Shown: positions 9,199-19,554, counted from the stretch's first letter. The stretch: 64,000 bases of DNA from Aliishimia sp963721175 (GCA_963721175.1 CAVRIG010000023.1:310001-374000); one strand, 5' to 3'. Program-made: numbers and translations. The notes: generated from the letters alone by a model not told the origin.

Positions 9199-10146
9199 AT
9201 GAGATTTTCAGGATACTTGGCCGGTGTGGCCGCGGGGCTTGCAATCGCCTGCACCGGGCTTGCGCAGGCCCAGGACTGGGAGCCGGACGGCGCGCTGCGG
9301 CTGCAGATCGGGTTCGCTGCGGGGGGATCGACCGACTCCCTTGGACGTGTGCTCGCCGAAGTGATGAAGGAGCAGACCGGCTGGAATATCATCGCGGAGA
9401 ACAAGACCGGCGGCGGTGGCGTCGCAATGTTCACCGCCATCGCGAACATGCCGCCCGGCGGGGAGATCATCGGGCTCGGTGTGAACATGCCGCTGCTGGT
9501 CAACCTCGTGAACCGGCCGGAGCAGATGCAGTTCGACATCGACAGCTTCGACTACCTCGGCACCGTGTCCAAGGCGCAGCTGGCCCTTGTTGCCAGTGCC
9601 GATGCGCCGTTCGACGATCTCGAGGGAATGGTGGAGTTTGCCAAGGAGAACGACGGGATCGCCGTCGCCTTCGATGCGCCGCCGCAGAAGCTGCTTCTCG
9701 ACATCGTCAGCCGGCAGTCGGATGTGGACATCAGCACCGTCTCCACCGCGGGCAGTGCCGAGTCGATGAAACTGATCCTCGGCCGACAGGTTCAGGTCGG
9801 CTTCGGCGCGGGCGTGCAGATGCAGTATCTCGAAGCCGGAACGATGAAGGTGATCGCCTCGGCCAACGAGACACGGCTCGATTTCGCGCCGGACGCACCG
9901 ACCTTCCTCGACGCAGGCTACGGCGCCTATGTCGAGCCGGTCTATTTCCTGGCCACGACAGCAGGTACCGCTCCGGAGGCGTTGGAGGCGCTGACCGCGG
10001 CCATCGATGCGGCGATGCAGACGGACGAGATGGCGCAGATCGTGCGCAACGCGGCCACGTCGGAGCCGCAGAACCTCGGTCCGGACGGCACCCGCGAGAT
10101 GATGGTGAAGGGGCTTGAGAACGTGAAGGTCCTTTTCGGCAAGTGA
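9199..10146 (+). CDS. tctC: Tripartite tricarboxylate transporter substrate-binding protein (TctC)
   Basis: This periplasmic binding protein has about 315 residues. It begins MRFSGYLAGVAAGLAIACTG with a clear Sec signal ending near AQA-QDW, so ATG 9199, preceded by GGAGGAGAG, is preferred over an upstream ATG at 9166. Family motifs are IGFAAGGSTDSLGRVLAEV and NKTGGGGVAMFTAIANMPPG. It captures a carboxylate and delivers it to TctBA. The membrane subunits follow directly, giving the canonical C-B-A operon. Ligands of this large family range from citrate to aromatic acids, and the sequence does not fix which applies here. Confidence 0.9.
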   Translation: MRFSGYLAGVAAGLAIACTGLAQAQDWEPDGALRLQIGFAAGGSTDSLGRVLAEVMKEQTGWNIIAENKTGGGGVAMFTAIANMPPGGEIIGLGVNMPLLVNLVNRPEQMQFDIDSFDYLGTVSKAQLALVASADAPFDDLEGMVEFAKENDGIAVAFDAPPQKLLLDIVSRQSDVDISTVSTAGSAESMKLILGRQVQVGFGAGVQMQYLEAGTMKVIASANETRLDFAPDAPTFLDAGYGAYVEPVYFLATTAGTAPEALEALTAAIDAAMQTDEMAQIVRNAATSEPQNLGPDGTREMMVKGLENVKVLFGK

Positions 10147-10204
10147 CGCGCGGGGCCTCGTCGGTATGACGGGGCCTGCCGCACCAAATCGGAGAGCTTT
10201 GCAG

Positions 10205-10624
10205 ATGTCGGCTGATCGCGCGTCCGGAACGTTCTTTTTCCTGTTCGGGCTGGTGATGTTCTTTCTGATCAACCCGAGCTTCATCGAGGATGTCGACACC
10301 GGCAACATCCGGCCCGAGACCGTGCCCAACTGGCTTGCCCTGATCATCGCCGGCTGCGGCGCGCTTCTGGTTGTACGCCCGACCGGCCACCGCGCGACGG
10401 ATGCCAGCCACACGTTTCGGGCGGGGATGTTCCTTGCGCTCCTCTGTTTCGGGATCTGGGCGATGTCCCATGCGGGTTTCGTGCTGGTAGCGCCGCCCCT
10501 GGCACTTGCGGTCATGCTGCTTCTCGGCGAGCGCAGGCTCGGCTGGCTCGCGTTCGGCGTCGCCGGAATGCCCGCGATCATCTGGCTGCTGGTCGAGGTC
10601 CTTCTGGGCCGGCCCTTGCCCTGA
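10205..10624 (+). CDS. tctB: Tripartite tricarboxylate transporter small membrane subunit (TctB)
   Basis: This 139-residue protein has four hydrophobic segments, as expected for the small TctB subunit, which pairs with TctA in the inner membrane. I chose ATG 10205 (MSADRASGTFF) because GGAGAG lies about 9 bases upstream; an in-frame ATG at 10166 would add an unlikely 13-residue polar tail. TctB proteins are poorly conserved, so the call rests on size, topology and position between tctC and tctA. Confidence 0.85.
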   Translation: MSADRASGTFFFLFGLVMFFLINPSFIEDVDTGNIRPETVPNWLALIIAGCGALLVVRPTGHRATDASHTFRAGMFLALLCFGIWAMSHAGFVLVAPPLALAVMLLLGERRLGWLAFGVAGMPAIIWLLVEVLLGRPLP

Positions 10625-10636
10625 ACGGTCGCGCGG

Positions 10637-12148
10637 ATGATGGATTTCTCGGTGATACTTGCGGGGCTCGGGGACGCCTTCAGCGTCTTCAACCTCGCCT
10701 TCGTCGTCTTCGGCGTGATCGTGGGGCAGTTCGTCGGCGCCGTGCCCGGGATCGGGCCGGTCATGGCGATGGCGATCGCGATCCCCTTCACCTACGGTCT
10801 CGACCCGCTGCCGGCGATCGCGTTCCTCGTCGGGGTCAACAAGGGGGGGCTGGTGGGCGGCGCCTTGCCGGCGATCCTGATCAACACGCCCGGAACGCCC
10901 GACGCCGCCGCGACGGCGCTGGACGGCCATCCGATGGCTCTGGCGGGCAAGCCGTTGAAGGCGACCAAGATGGCGCTCTTTTCCTCCGTCACCGGGGACA
11001 CGTTCAGCGACATCGTTCTGATCACCGTGTCCGCGCCTCTGGCGATCCTCGCCCTGCGCATGGGTCCGATCGAGGTGCTGGCGTTGATGATCTTCGCCTT
11101 CTCCGTCCTCTCCGGCCTGATCGGGGAGTCGCTGGTGAAGGGCATCATCTCCGCGGCACTGGGGCTGCTTCTGGCCTGCATCGGCAGCGATCCGGAGAAC
11201 TACACCCCGCGCCTGATCTTCGGCTATTTCGAACTCTACGACGGGTTGCCGCTGGTCTCCGTCGCCATCGGAATGCTGGCGATCTCCGAAATCCTCCGCC
11301 GCCTGTCGGAAAATCGCGGCGAGATGCGCCCGGCCATCGACCTGCAGGGGACCGGCGACCCCGCCGACAGCCGGGTCAGCTGGGCCGAATACTGGTCCTG
11401 CCGCTTCACGATGCTGCGGGGCGCGGTCATCGGAACGCTGATGGGCGCGCTGCCGGGCATCGGGTCGACCGCCGCGGCCTTCATGTCCTACGCCATGACC
11501 AAGGCCGCGTCGCGCGCGCCGGGCAGCTTCGGCAAGGGCAACATCCACGGCATCGCCGCCTCGGAATCCGCCAATTCCGCGGTCATGGGGGCAAACCTGA
11601 TCCCGCTTTTGACACTCGGCATTCCGGGCAGTGTCGGGGCCGCGCTGATCATCAGCGCCTTCATGATCCACGGAATCCAGCCCGGGCCGCTCCTCTTCCA
11701 GAACCAGGGGCGGCTGATCTATGGCCTGTTCGGCGCGATGGTCATGGCGAATTTCGTGAACCTCTGGATCGGCCAGCTTGGCCTGCGGTTCTGGGTCCGC
11801 GTGATTTCCGCGCCGGAATCCGTGATCTTCAGCTCCGCGCTGCTGCTCTGCATCGTCGGTGTCGCGATGTCGTCGGGCGGGCTCTTCGGTGTGGCGGTCA
11901 TGCTGGTCTTTGCGGCGATGGGCTATCTCCTGGCCAGCTTCGGGTACTCGCTGGTGATCCTGATCATCGCGTTCTTCCTCGGCCCGCGGTTCGAGATCTC
12001 GCTGGCGCAATCCCTGGCGCTGACCGGCGGCGATCTGACCCAGATCTACCGCTCCCCGGTGGCCGTCCTGCTGCTGGTCCTCTCGGTCGCCTCCGTTGTC
12101 TGGTTTCTGTACCGCAATCGCGCCGCCGAAGACCTGTTGAGATCATGA
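10637..12148 (+). CDS. tctA: Tripartite tricarboxylate transporter large permease (TctA)
   Basis: This is a 503-residue polytopic membrane permease with about 12 hydrophobic segments. It carries the two TctA signature regions: GAVPGIGPVMAMAIAIPFTY with NTPGTPDAAATALDG near the N-terminus, and the symmetry-related GALPGIGSTAAAFMSYAM with GIAASESANSAVMGAN in the middle. TctA translocates the carboxylate delivered by TctC, driven by an ion gradient. It starts 12 bases after tctB; ATG 10637 and ATG 10640 are both possible. It is the last gene of the operon. Confidence 0.92.
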   Translation: MMDFSVILAGLGDAFSVFNLAFVVFGVIVGQFVGAVPGIGPVMAMAIAIPFTYGLDPLPAIAFLVGVNKGGLVGGALPAILINTPGTPDAAATALDGHPMALAGKPLKATKMALFSSVTGDTFSDIVLITVSAPLAILALRMGPIEVLALMIFAFSVLSGLIGESLVKGIISAALGLLLACIGSDPENYTPRLIFGYFELYDGLPLVSVAIGMLAISEILRRLSENRGEMRPAIDLQGTGDPADSRVSWAEYWSCRFTMLRGAVIGTLMGALPGIGSTAAAFMSYAMTKAASRAPGSFGKGNIHGIAASESANSAVMGANLIPLLTLGIPGSVGAALIISAFMIHGIQPGPLLFQNQGRLIYGLFGAMVMANFVNLWIGQLGLRFWVRVISAPESVIFSSALLLCIVGVAMSSGGLFGVAVMLVFAAMGYLLASFGYSLVILIIAFFLGPRFEISLAQSLALTGGDLTQIYRSPVAVLLLVLSVASVVWFLYRNRAAEDLLRS

Positions 12149-12347
12149 GGAAGATGGTGCGAATGACGCCGTCGACACGCGGAGGTAGAATTTGCACGTC
12201 GGATTGTGGTGCCACGAACTCATGTGTCGGTTGAACGGCACCATTGAGTTCAAGCCGGATATAGGTCTTGCAACAGTAAGCTATTGATATACTGTGAAAA
12301 CGGAGCTTGGGTGCCAAGGCTGCAGTTCAAGACGGTCCGGGTTTGGA

Positions 12348-13748
12348 ATGACGAAATTGACTTTTGGCAGCACGAAACTCGCATTGGTCATATCGGCTTT
12401 TCTGGCGCCGTTGCCGAGCCTGGCGGACAGCTTGCAGGACGCGGTGCGCAGTGCGGTCACGACGAACCCGGCCGTTCAGGCCGTTTCGGACGAAGCACGG
12501 GCGAGCGCCTATGATCTGCTGAAACTGGAATCCGAATTCCAGCCCGAAGTGTCGTTGTATGGGGAGGCGGGTGCGCAGCGTGTCGATGACCCGGCGTCCC
12601 TGATCGCCGTGGACGATGACGAGATCATGTTCGCGCGGGAAATCGGTCTGAATGCGGAACTGGTGCTGTTCGACGGGGCACGTCGCGCCAATCTGGTCTA
12701 TTCCAACGCCGCGCGGGTCGACAGCAGCATCTTCCGGTTGCTCGATGCATCCGAGACGATGGCCCTCAACGCGACCGAGGTCTACATCGACCTCTACCGC
12801 CACATGCTGCTGCTCGAGTCGGCGCGAACGAACCTGGCGCGTCACCGCGCAATCGCGCAGCAGGTCTTCGATCTGGTCGAAGGCGGGAAGGTTCCCTTGA
12901 GCGACCGGTTGCTGGCAGAAGACCGGGTCCGCGCAACGCAGCTTGTCATCATCGACATCGAACGCCGCCTGCAGGAAGCCGGCGCACGTTACACACGTAT
13001 CGTCGGGCGCAAGCGTAGCGGTCAACTGAGCGTACCGGTGCCGAAGACCGGTGTCAGCAGCCTGGAGCAGTTGACCGCCGCCGCGGTGGACAACAGCTAT
13101 CGAGTGAAGAGCGCCAATGCGGAAATCGACAAGGCCGGTTACGACCGCGACATCAGCGAGTCCGACCGCAAGCCGCGGGTCACGCTCAACGCGGGTATCC
13201 GCTACGGGGAAGACATCGATGGCATCATCGGAACTGACAGCGACACCTTCGTCGGGCTGCGGATGAACTGGATCCTCTACAAGGGCGGCCGGTCGGCGCG
13301 CGAGCGGTCGATGATCGAACGCCGGAACAAGGCCATTTCCGAACGCAACCTCGCCATTCGCGAAGTCCGCGAATTGGCGGAACGCACATGGTACGCGCAC
13401 CAGTCCAACCTCGACCGCGCGCGGCTTCTCGACGTGCAACTGGCCGTGAACCGCCGGCTGACGGAACAGTTCGTCACGGAGTTCGAGGCCGGCGCCCGCA
13501 CGCTTCTCGACGTGCTCGAGGTGGAGCGCGCGACGTTCCAGGTCGAATTCGAGAAGATCAGCGCCGATGCCAGCCTGGCGTTCAGCCGGTACCGGTTGCT
13601 CGCCGCGCAAAGCAGGCTCGCGGAGCATTTCGGTGTCGGCCGCGCCAATGTTGCGCTGATCCCGGATTTTCAGGACCGCGCGCTCTCCGACACGACATCG
13701 GTGTTCAAGATCGTGATCCCCGAACTCGACCGGACGGATGACCGCTGA
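12348..13748 (+). CDS. TolC-family outer membrane protein of a type I secretion system
   Basis: This protein of about 466 residues is an outer-membrane efflux channel of the TolC family. ATG 12348 gives a good signal peptide (LALVISAFLAPLPSLADS). The mature part starts with SLQDAVRSAVTTNPAVQA and contains the family's long coiled-coil and barrel repeats, with LVLFDGARRANLVYSNAARV and the related WILYKGGRSARERSMIERR in the second half. Its stop overlaps the start of the ABC gene by 11 bases, so translation is coupled and this is the dedicated exit duct of the secretion operon. A second TolC gene lies at 33386. Confidence 0.88.
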   Translation: MTKLTFGSTKLALVISAFLAPLPSLADSLQDAVRSAVTTNPAVQAVSDEARASAYDLLKLESEFQPEVSLYGEAGAQRVDDPASLIAVDDDEIMFAREIGLNAELVLFDGARRANLVYSNAARVDSSIFRLLDASETMALNATEVYIDLYRHMLLLESARTNLARHRAIAQQVFDLVEGGKVPLSDRLLAEDRVRATQLVIIDIERRLQEAGARYTRIVGRKRSGQLSVPVPKTGVSSLEQLTAAAVDNSYRVKSANAEIDKAGYDRDISESDRKPRVTLNAGIRYGEDIDGIIGTDSDTFVGLRMNWILYKGGRSARERSMIERRNKAISERNLAIREVRELAERTWYAHQSNLDRARLLDVQLAVNRRLTEQFVTEFEAGARTLLDVLEVERATFQVEFEKISADASLAFSRYRLLAAQSRLAEHFGVGRANVALIPDFQDRALSDTTSVFKIVIPELDRTDDR

Positions 13749-15924
13749 ACCCGATACCGGTGGCCTGCCCACGACGCCGGATGCGGCCCTGGCCGGAGCG
13801 GAGCAGGGCGCGTCGCTGATCGCCTGGCTGGCCGAAGCGCACGGCCGGCGATACTCCAGGGCGCGTCTGCAGACGGCGATGCCGGCCAAGGAGACCTTCC
13901 GCACGCCGGAGGACATCGCGCGCGCGCTGGAGGTTTTCGATCTGGGCTCGCGTCTGGTGCGAACGCCGCCCCACAAGCAGGATCCGGGCGTTCTGCCCTG
14001 CGTCGTGTTCCGCAAGGACGGCACGACGGCGGTGATGACTGAACTGGATCGGACGGGCCGACGGGGTACGTTCATCGACCCGGGGCGTGGCAACCTCAAG
14101 ACCGAGCTCGACCGGTCGCAGATGCGCCGGGATCTTGTGGATCAGGTCCTGCTGGTCACGAAGACCCACGCGACGGCCCGCGGTCCCGCGAACCCCGAGC
14201 GGCAGAGCGTCGGCCCCGGGAGACGCAGCTGGTTCTGGCAGCCGGTCCGGGAAAGCTGGGGCGCCTGGGTGCAGATCCTGGTGGCGGCCCTGTGTCTCAA
14301 CCTGCTCAACCTCGCCCTGCCGATCTTCGTGATGAACGTCTATGACCGCGTGATCCCCAACGCGGCCTTCGTCACGCTGTGGACGCTCGCTGCTGGCGTT
14401 GGGATCGCGATCCTCCTCGAATTCGCCCTTCGGGGCTTGCGCATGTCGGTGCTGGAGCGGATCGGGCGGCGGGTCGACCTGCGGATTTCCTCGACGCTTT
14501 TCGACCAGGCGTTGAATGCACGCATGTCGTCGCGCAAGGGCGGGGCAGCCGGCATGGCAAACACGATCCGCGAATTCGAGACGACGAAGGATTTCCTGGG
14601 CTCGGCGAGTTTCGTGGCGGTGATCGACCTCATGTTCATCGGGGTCTTCATCGCCGCGCTGTTCTTCGTCGTGGGCCCGCTCGCCTGGGTCCCGCTGGTC
14701 GCGATCCCGGTGGTACTGGGCCTCGCCCTCATCGCCCAGATCCCGTTGCGGAGCAGCGCGGCACAGGCGCAGGAGCTGGCCGCAAAGCGGCATGTGGTAC
14801 TGGTGGAATCGCTTCTTGGGATCGAAGCGATCAAGAGCCTCAATGGCGAGCCGGTCATGCAGCGCGACTGGGAGAACGCGGTCGCGGCCTCCTCCCGGAT
14901 CAGCGGCCGCACGCGGTTCTGGTCGTCGCTGGCGACTAATGGCACCCAGCTGACGCAGCAGGCGGTGAGCGTCGGCATCATCGTCTGGGGCGTGTACCTC
15001 GTGTCGCAGAACGCGATCACCGTCGGGGCGCTGATTGCCGCGAACATCCTGGCGGGCCGGGTGCTGGCGCCGCTGGCGGCAATCTCGCAGACGATCTTCC
15101 GCGCGCATTACGCCCTGCGGTCGATGCGGTCGCTGGACGAGATGATGGCCATGCCGCGAGAACGCGCGCGAGGCAGCGACAGCGACCTCGTGGTGCGGCG
15201 CGGGGCGATCCGATTCCAGGATGTGAGCTTCCAGTATTCCGGAGCGCCGCAACCCGCGCTGAAGGACGTATCCTTCGAAATCGCACCGGGCGAGACCATC
15301 GCTTTGCTGGGCCGCGTGGGATCGGGAAAGACCACGACGGGCAAGCTGATGAACGGCCTGCTGGAGCCGCAGAGCGGCACGATCCTGATCGACGATCACG
15401 GGCTTGCGCAATATGACCCGGCGGAGTTGCGCGCCGGCATCGGCTATCTCACGCAGGAAAGCGAGCTCTTCACCGGCACGCTGCGTGAGAACATGATCCT
15501 CGGTGCGCCCCACGCGAGCGACGAGGAGATCCGCCGCGCGCTCTACCACGCCGGGATGGACGGCTTTGTCGCGTCCAATCCCAAGGGGCTGCACCTGTTT
15601 CTGGGCGACAAGGGTGGCAACCTCTCGGGCGGGCAGCGGCAGGGGATCGCACTTGCAAGGCTGATCCTGCGTAAACCGTGCGTGCTGTTCCTGGACGAGC
15701 CGACCAACGCCATGGATCAGCAGATGGAGGCCGCCGTGATCGCCCGCCTGCAGGAGCTGGGGCAGGGACGAACGACGCTGATCCTCTGCACGCACCGCAT
15801 GTCGCTGGCCAATATCGCGCAGAGGTTCATCGTTCTGGACCAGGGCCGCAAGGTTCTGGACGGCCCGCGGGAACTGGTGGTGGATCGTTTGCGTGCGGCG
15901 CGTGCCGAGCAATTGCAGGGGTAA
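13738..15924 (+). CDS. Type I secretion permease/ATPase (LapB-like ABC transporter)
   Basis: This 728-residue protein fuses three parts. An N-terminal C39-like domain (about residues 15-135) lacks an evident catalytic cysteine, as in LapB/HlyB-type transporters that bind but do not cleave cargo. An ABC membrane domain follows (about 165-450). The nucleotide-binding domain carries Walker A GRVGSGKTTTGK, signature NLSGGQRQGIALARL, Walker B VLFLDEPTNAMD and an H-loop in CTHR. It forms the inner-membrane engine with the neighbouring HlyD-like and TolC-like proteins. The likely cargo is the RTX protein at 19751. Confidence 0.92.
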   Translation: MTAEPDTGGLPTTPDAALAGAEQGASLIAWLAEAHGRRYSRARLQTAMPAKETFRTPEDIARALEVFDLGSRLVRTPPHKQDPGVLPCVVFRKDGTTAVMTELDRTGRRGTFIDPGRGNLKTELDRSQMRRDLVDQVLLVTKTHATARGPANPERQSVGPGRRSWFWQPVRESWGAWVQILVAALCLNLLNLALPIFVMNVYDRVIPNAAFVTLWTLAAGVGIAILLEFALRGLRMSVLERIGRRVDLRISSTLFDQALNARMSSRKGGAAGMANTIREFETTKDFLGSASFVAVIDLMFIGVFIAALFFVVGPLAWVPLVAIPVVLGLALIAQIPLRSSAAQAQELAAKRHVVLVESLLGIEAIKSLNGEPVMQRDWENAVAASSRISGRTRFWSSLATNGTQLTQQAVSVGIIVWGVYLVSQNAITVGALIAANILAGRVLAPLAAISQTIFRAHYALRSMRSLDEMMAMPRERARGSDSDLVVRRGAIRFQDVSFQYSGAPQPALKDVSFEIAPGETIALLGRVGSGKTTTGKLMNGLLEPQSGTILIDDHGLAQYDPAELRAGIGYLTQESELFTGTLRENMILGAPHASDEEIRRALYHAGMDGFVASNPKGLHLFLGDKGGNLSGGQRQGIALARLILRKPCVLFLDEPTNAMDQQMEAAVIARLQELGQGRTTLILCTHRMSLANIAQRFIVLDQGRKVLDGPRELVVDRLRAARAEQLQG

Positions 15925-15927
15925 GGG

Positions 15928-17251
15928 ATGTTCGGGCTCGAAGTCGACGAGGAATTCCTGAACGACCCGACGCGCGCACGCCTGCAGGGCGGCGAGGGCC
16001 GATCCTGGCTGCTGCTGCTTCTGCTGCTCGGCGGCATCGCCGCGTTCATGGTCTGGGCATGGGCGTTCGAGATCGAGGAGGTCACCCGCGGCGCTGGCCG
16101 CGTGGTGCCCTCGGCGCAGGTGCAGGTCGTGCAAAGCCTCGAGCCCGGCATCGTGCGCAGCATCGATGTGGCCGAAGGCGACGTGGTGGATCACGGTCAG
16201 GTCCTGATGGTGATCGACGACACGGCCGCCACTGCCAACCGCGGGGAATTGCTGCAGCAGGAAGCCGCCCTGCTAGCGGAGGAACTGCGGTTGCAGGCGG
16301 AGGTCGCGCTGAACCGGACGCCGGAGTTTCCGCAGACCCTGCAAGGCCGCGCGCCGGAGGCGGTCCTTGCCGAAATGGACGTGCTCGCCTCGCGGTTCGA
16401 ACAGCTTGACAACGAGCTGGCGGTGCTGCGCGACAAGCTGGCGCAGAAACGCGCCGCCCTGGGAGAGTTGCGCGCCCAGCGGCAGAAGCAGGAACAGGTG
16501 CGCGCGCCGCTGCAGGAAGAAGTCGAACTGACCGAAGGCTTGGTCGAGTTCGGGCGCGGTGCCCCGCATCGACTTCCTGCGCCTGCGCGCCCGGTTGGCG
16601 GAAATCGACGGAGATATCGAGGTGAGCCGGGCGCAGGAGCCCAATCTGGTCGCGGCCATCGACGAGGCGGAAAACCAGATCGAACTGGCGAAATCGGCCT
16701 ATGTCCTGACCGCGCGGCAACGGCTGGCGCGGCTGCGGGTGGAGCTGGCGGTTGTCCGGGAGACGCTGCGTGCGGCGGAGGATCGCGTGTCGCGGACGCA
16801 GCTGGTGTCGCCGGTGCGCGGGACCGTGAATGCCGTCCGCGTGACCAGCATCGGCGCGGTCGTCGAGCCCGGTGCGCCGCTGGTGGAGGTGGTTCCGGTC
16901 GACGACAGCCTCGAGATCGAGGTGGAGATCCTGCCGCGCGACGTCGCCTTCATCCGCCCCGGCGATCCGGTGTCAGTGAAGATCAGCGCCTACGACTACC
17001 TCGTTTTCGGTTCGCTGGATGGCGAGGTCGTGCGGATCGGCGCGGACACGATCCGCAAGCCGGACGGGCAGGAATTCTTCAAGCTGATCGTGCGCACGGA
17101 TCGCACCGATCTGGGGCAGGCGGGGCAGAGCCTGCCGATCCGCCCGGGCATGACGGCCTCGGTCGACATCCAGACCGGGCGGAGGTCGGTTCTCAGCTAC
17201 CTTTTGCAGCCGCTGCTGCGCATGCGATCCGAAGCATTGCGGGAAAGCTGA
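15928..17251 (+). CDS. HlyD/LapC-like type I secretion adaptor (frameshifted)
   Basis: About 440 residues after correction. A short cytoplasmic N-terminus is followed by one membrane helix (LLLLLLLGGIAAFMVWAWAF), a lipoyl half (RVVPSAQVQVVQSLEPGIVR), a long coiled coil and the C-terminal barrel with SPVRGTVNAVRVTSIGAVVE. This is the periplasmic adaptor of the secretion system. The frame breaks at about 16555, where an extra C in GGG-C-GCGGTG shifts the reading frame by +1. The gene begins three bases after the ABC gene, and its stop directly abuts the stop of the convergent cyclase gene. Confidence 0.88.
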
Positions 17252-19474
17252 TCACTTCGAGCTGGCGTCATGGACCCCGCCCCAGTCCGGCGGAGGCGGG
17301 TGTTCGCGCAGGTCTTCGATCCGCGCGCGCAGACTTTTGAAATAATGGATCAGAAGCGGGTCGATCCGGTTTGCGGCCAGTTCCGTCTCTGCCAGTGCCG
17401 CGAGGGCGCAGTCCCACTCCCTGTTGCGGTAGGCCGTGTGCATGCGGGCTGTGATTGCCGAGATCTCCGCGAAGGCCGCACTTTGCCGCAGCGCCCTGTC
17501 GCCCAGCAGCGCGAAGATATGCTCCGGCTGCGACTTGCCCTTCACCCGGATGAGATCGAGTTCCAGCAGCGCGAAATCCTCTCCAACGGCGGCTGCGGTC
17601 GATGACCCCACGATGATCGACGTGCCGTAGTGCCGCGACTGCCCTTCGAGCCGCGAGGCGAGGTTCACCGGGTCACCCATTGCGGTGTAATCGAACCGGT
17701 TGTCCGACCCCATGTTGCCGACCACGCAGGAACCGGTGTTGATACCGATTCCGATGAAGATCGGCTGATGCGCGCGCCCCTCCGCGGCCGCCTCTCGCTT
17801 GCGCGCCGCGTCGAGGTCCACCACAGCACGTTTCATCGCCAATGCCGCGGCACAGGCGGCGCGCGGGTGGTCGCGATGGTCGAGGGGGGCGTTCCAGAAT
17901 GCCATGACCGCATCGCCCATGAACTTGTCGATCGTCCCGCCCTGGTCGAGGATCGCCTTCGACAGCAGGTTCAGGAACCGGTTCATCAGCGCGGTCAGCC
18001 CCGCGGGATTGTCGCGATAGCCTTCCGCGATGGCGGTGAACCCGTGCACGTCGCTGAAGAGCAGGGTCAGATCCCGCGTCTCCCCGCCCAGCCGCAGCTT
18101 GTCGGTGTTCTCGGTGATCTCGTTCACGAGGTCCTTCGACACGTACTGGCCGAAGGCAGCGCGGATCGCCTGCCGCCGGCGCTCCTCGCGCAGGTAGTTG
18201 GTGGCGGACATGAACATGATCGTGGCGAGCCCCGACAGGATGGTGAAGCTGGGGTCGATCAGCAGCCGGTATTGCGCGAACGCGATGAAGGACCCCCAGC
18301 CCAGCGTCGTCAGGAAGATCAGGGTCGAGATGATCAGGATCATGGCATTCATGATCGGCGCCAGGATGATTATGAGCAGGCAGATCGCGAACATCGCCAC
18401 CAGCTCCCACGCGACGGCGACGTTCGGGCGGAGCAGAAGCGTGTCCGCGAGGATGTTTTCCAGAAGCTGCGCATGGATCTCCACTCCGGGCATCTGCACG
18501 CCCAGGGGGGTGGTCCGGTAATCCTCCAGCCCGATGGCGGAGGTGCCGATCAGAACCAGCTGGCCGTCAAGGCGCCCCGGTTCGACGCGGCCCGCCAGCA
18601 GGTCGGCTGCGGAAACGAACCGGTTGGATTGCGAGTACGTGAGGTAGGGCCGCACGGTGCCGTCCCCCGCCGTCCGGATGGCCTTGCCCGCGACGACGAC
18701 GCTGTCGACGCCGGCCTCGTTGCTGCGCACGGCGAAGGGCTGGCCGCCGGTCGCCACGCGCAGGAGCTCGGGCGCCAGCGCCATCCGCAGTGCGCCGCCG
18801 AGGCTCATCACCAGCGGCACGCGCCGGTAGACGCCATCGGGGTCGGGCCGGACGGTGAATACGCCCCGGCCTGCCGCGGCGGCCTCCAGTTCGGGCAGAT
18901 TGGCGATCAGGTCCGGAAATGCGAGCAGGTAGGGCCGCGGATCCGGCCCGATCACGGCGTGCGGCACCTCGGCGATTTCGATGGTGTTGCTCAGCGCGGT
19001 CCTGCCGCTGCGCACGCTCGTCTGTCCGACGACAACCCGCGTGCGTGCGAAGGCGGCCGCCAGCCTTTGGTCATTGTCGGGGAGGGATTTCAGGGCGTCC
19101 CGGAGGCCTTGGGACAGATCGGGATTGTCCTGCGCGATCTGGTCGGGGGACAATCGGTCGGGTTCGGCGAATACGATATCGAACGCGATCGCCACCGCGC
19201 CTTGGGCGGTGGCCGCATCGACGAGGTCGGCGAACCGGGTGCGCGGCCAGGGCCATTGCCCGACCTCCTCGATGCTTTCGTCATCCACGTCCACGACCAC
19301 GACCGGCAGCGGTTCCGGCTCGCGTGGACGGATCTGATGGAAGAGGTCGAAGGTGAGATTCCGGAGCGTTTGAACGGGAAACGGGTCCTCGTATCGGACG
19401 TAGATCGCGAAGATGACCAGCAGCAGCGCCGCCAAGCGCGCCAGCCCGACCCGTTTTGCGATCCAGGAAACCAT
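17252..19474 (-). CDS. CHASE2-domain adenylate/guanylate cyclase
   Basis: This 740-residue membrane sensor has an N-terminal helix, a periplasmic CHASE2 domain (about 30-345; note VVVDVDDESIEEVGQWPWPR and LIGTSAIGLEDYRTTPLG), three hydrophobic helices (about 355-425), and a class III cyclase domain. The catalytic residues look intact: metal-binding Asp in LLFSDVHGFT and in DKFMGDAVMAFW, the base-contacting Lys of DKFMGD, and Asn/Arg in DPVNLASRLE. It should make cAMP or cGMP in response to a periplasmic or envelope signal. It lies tail-to-tail with the secretion adaptor and head-to-head with the FecR/RTX protein, so a regulatory link is plausible (inference). Confidence 0.9.
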   Translation of the reverse strand: MVSWIAKRVGLARLAALLLVIFAIYVRYEDPFPVQTLRNLTFDLFHQIRPREPEPLPVVVVDVDDESIEEVGQWPWPRTRFADLVDAATAQGAVAIAFDIVFAEPDRLSPDQIAQDNPDLSQGLRDALKSLPDNDQRLAAAFARTRVVVGQTSVRSGRTALSNTIEIAEVPHAVIGPDPRPYLLAFPDLIANLPELEAAAAGRGVFTVRPDPDGVYRRVPLVMSLGGALRMALAPELLRVATGGQPFAVRSNEAGVDSVVVAGKAIRTAGDGTVRPYLTYSQSNRFVSAADLLAGRVEPGRLDGQLVLIGTSAIGLEDYRTTPLGVQMPGVEIHAQLLENILADTLLLRPNVAVAWELVAMFAICLLIIILAPIMNAMILIISTLIFLTTLGWGSFIAFAQYRLLIDPSFTILSGLATIMFMSATNYLREERRRQAIRAAFGQYVSKDLVNEITENTDKLRLGGETRDLTLLFSDVHGFTAIAEGYRDNPAGLTALMNRFLNLLSKAILDQGGTIDKFMGDAVMAFWNAPLDHRDHPRAACAAALAMKRAVVDLDAARKREAAAEGRAHQPIFIGIGINTGSCVVGNMGSDNRFDYTAMGDPVNLASRLEGQSRHYGTSIIVGSSTAAAVGEDFALLELDLIRVKGKSQPEHIFALLGDRALRQSAAFAEISAITARMHTAYRNREWDCALAALAETELAANRIDPLLIHYFKSLRARIEDLREHPPPPDWGGVHDASSK

Positions 19475-19554
19475 CGCCTCAGCAAACAGAGAGCCCGAAG
19501 GAAGCGCAAGATGTCTTGATCGTTACTCGTGATTTGCGAGGTGCGGCTGTTCCC

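Noticed and set aside
9731..12010. 759-codon open frame antisense to tctA/tctB
   Set aside because: Low-complexity RDQ/HRDD-type sequence without motifs; it lies opposite three well-conserved transporter genes.
12150..12347. Promoter with TTGCAA and TATACT before the TolC-like gene
   Set aside because: The two hexamers are only 14 bases apart, too close for a normal sigma-70 promoter, so I do not call it.
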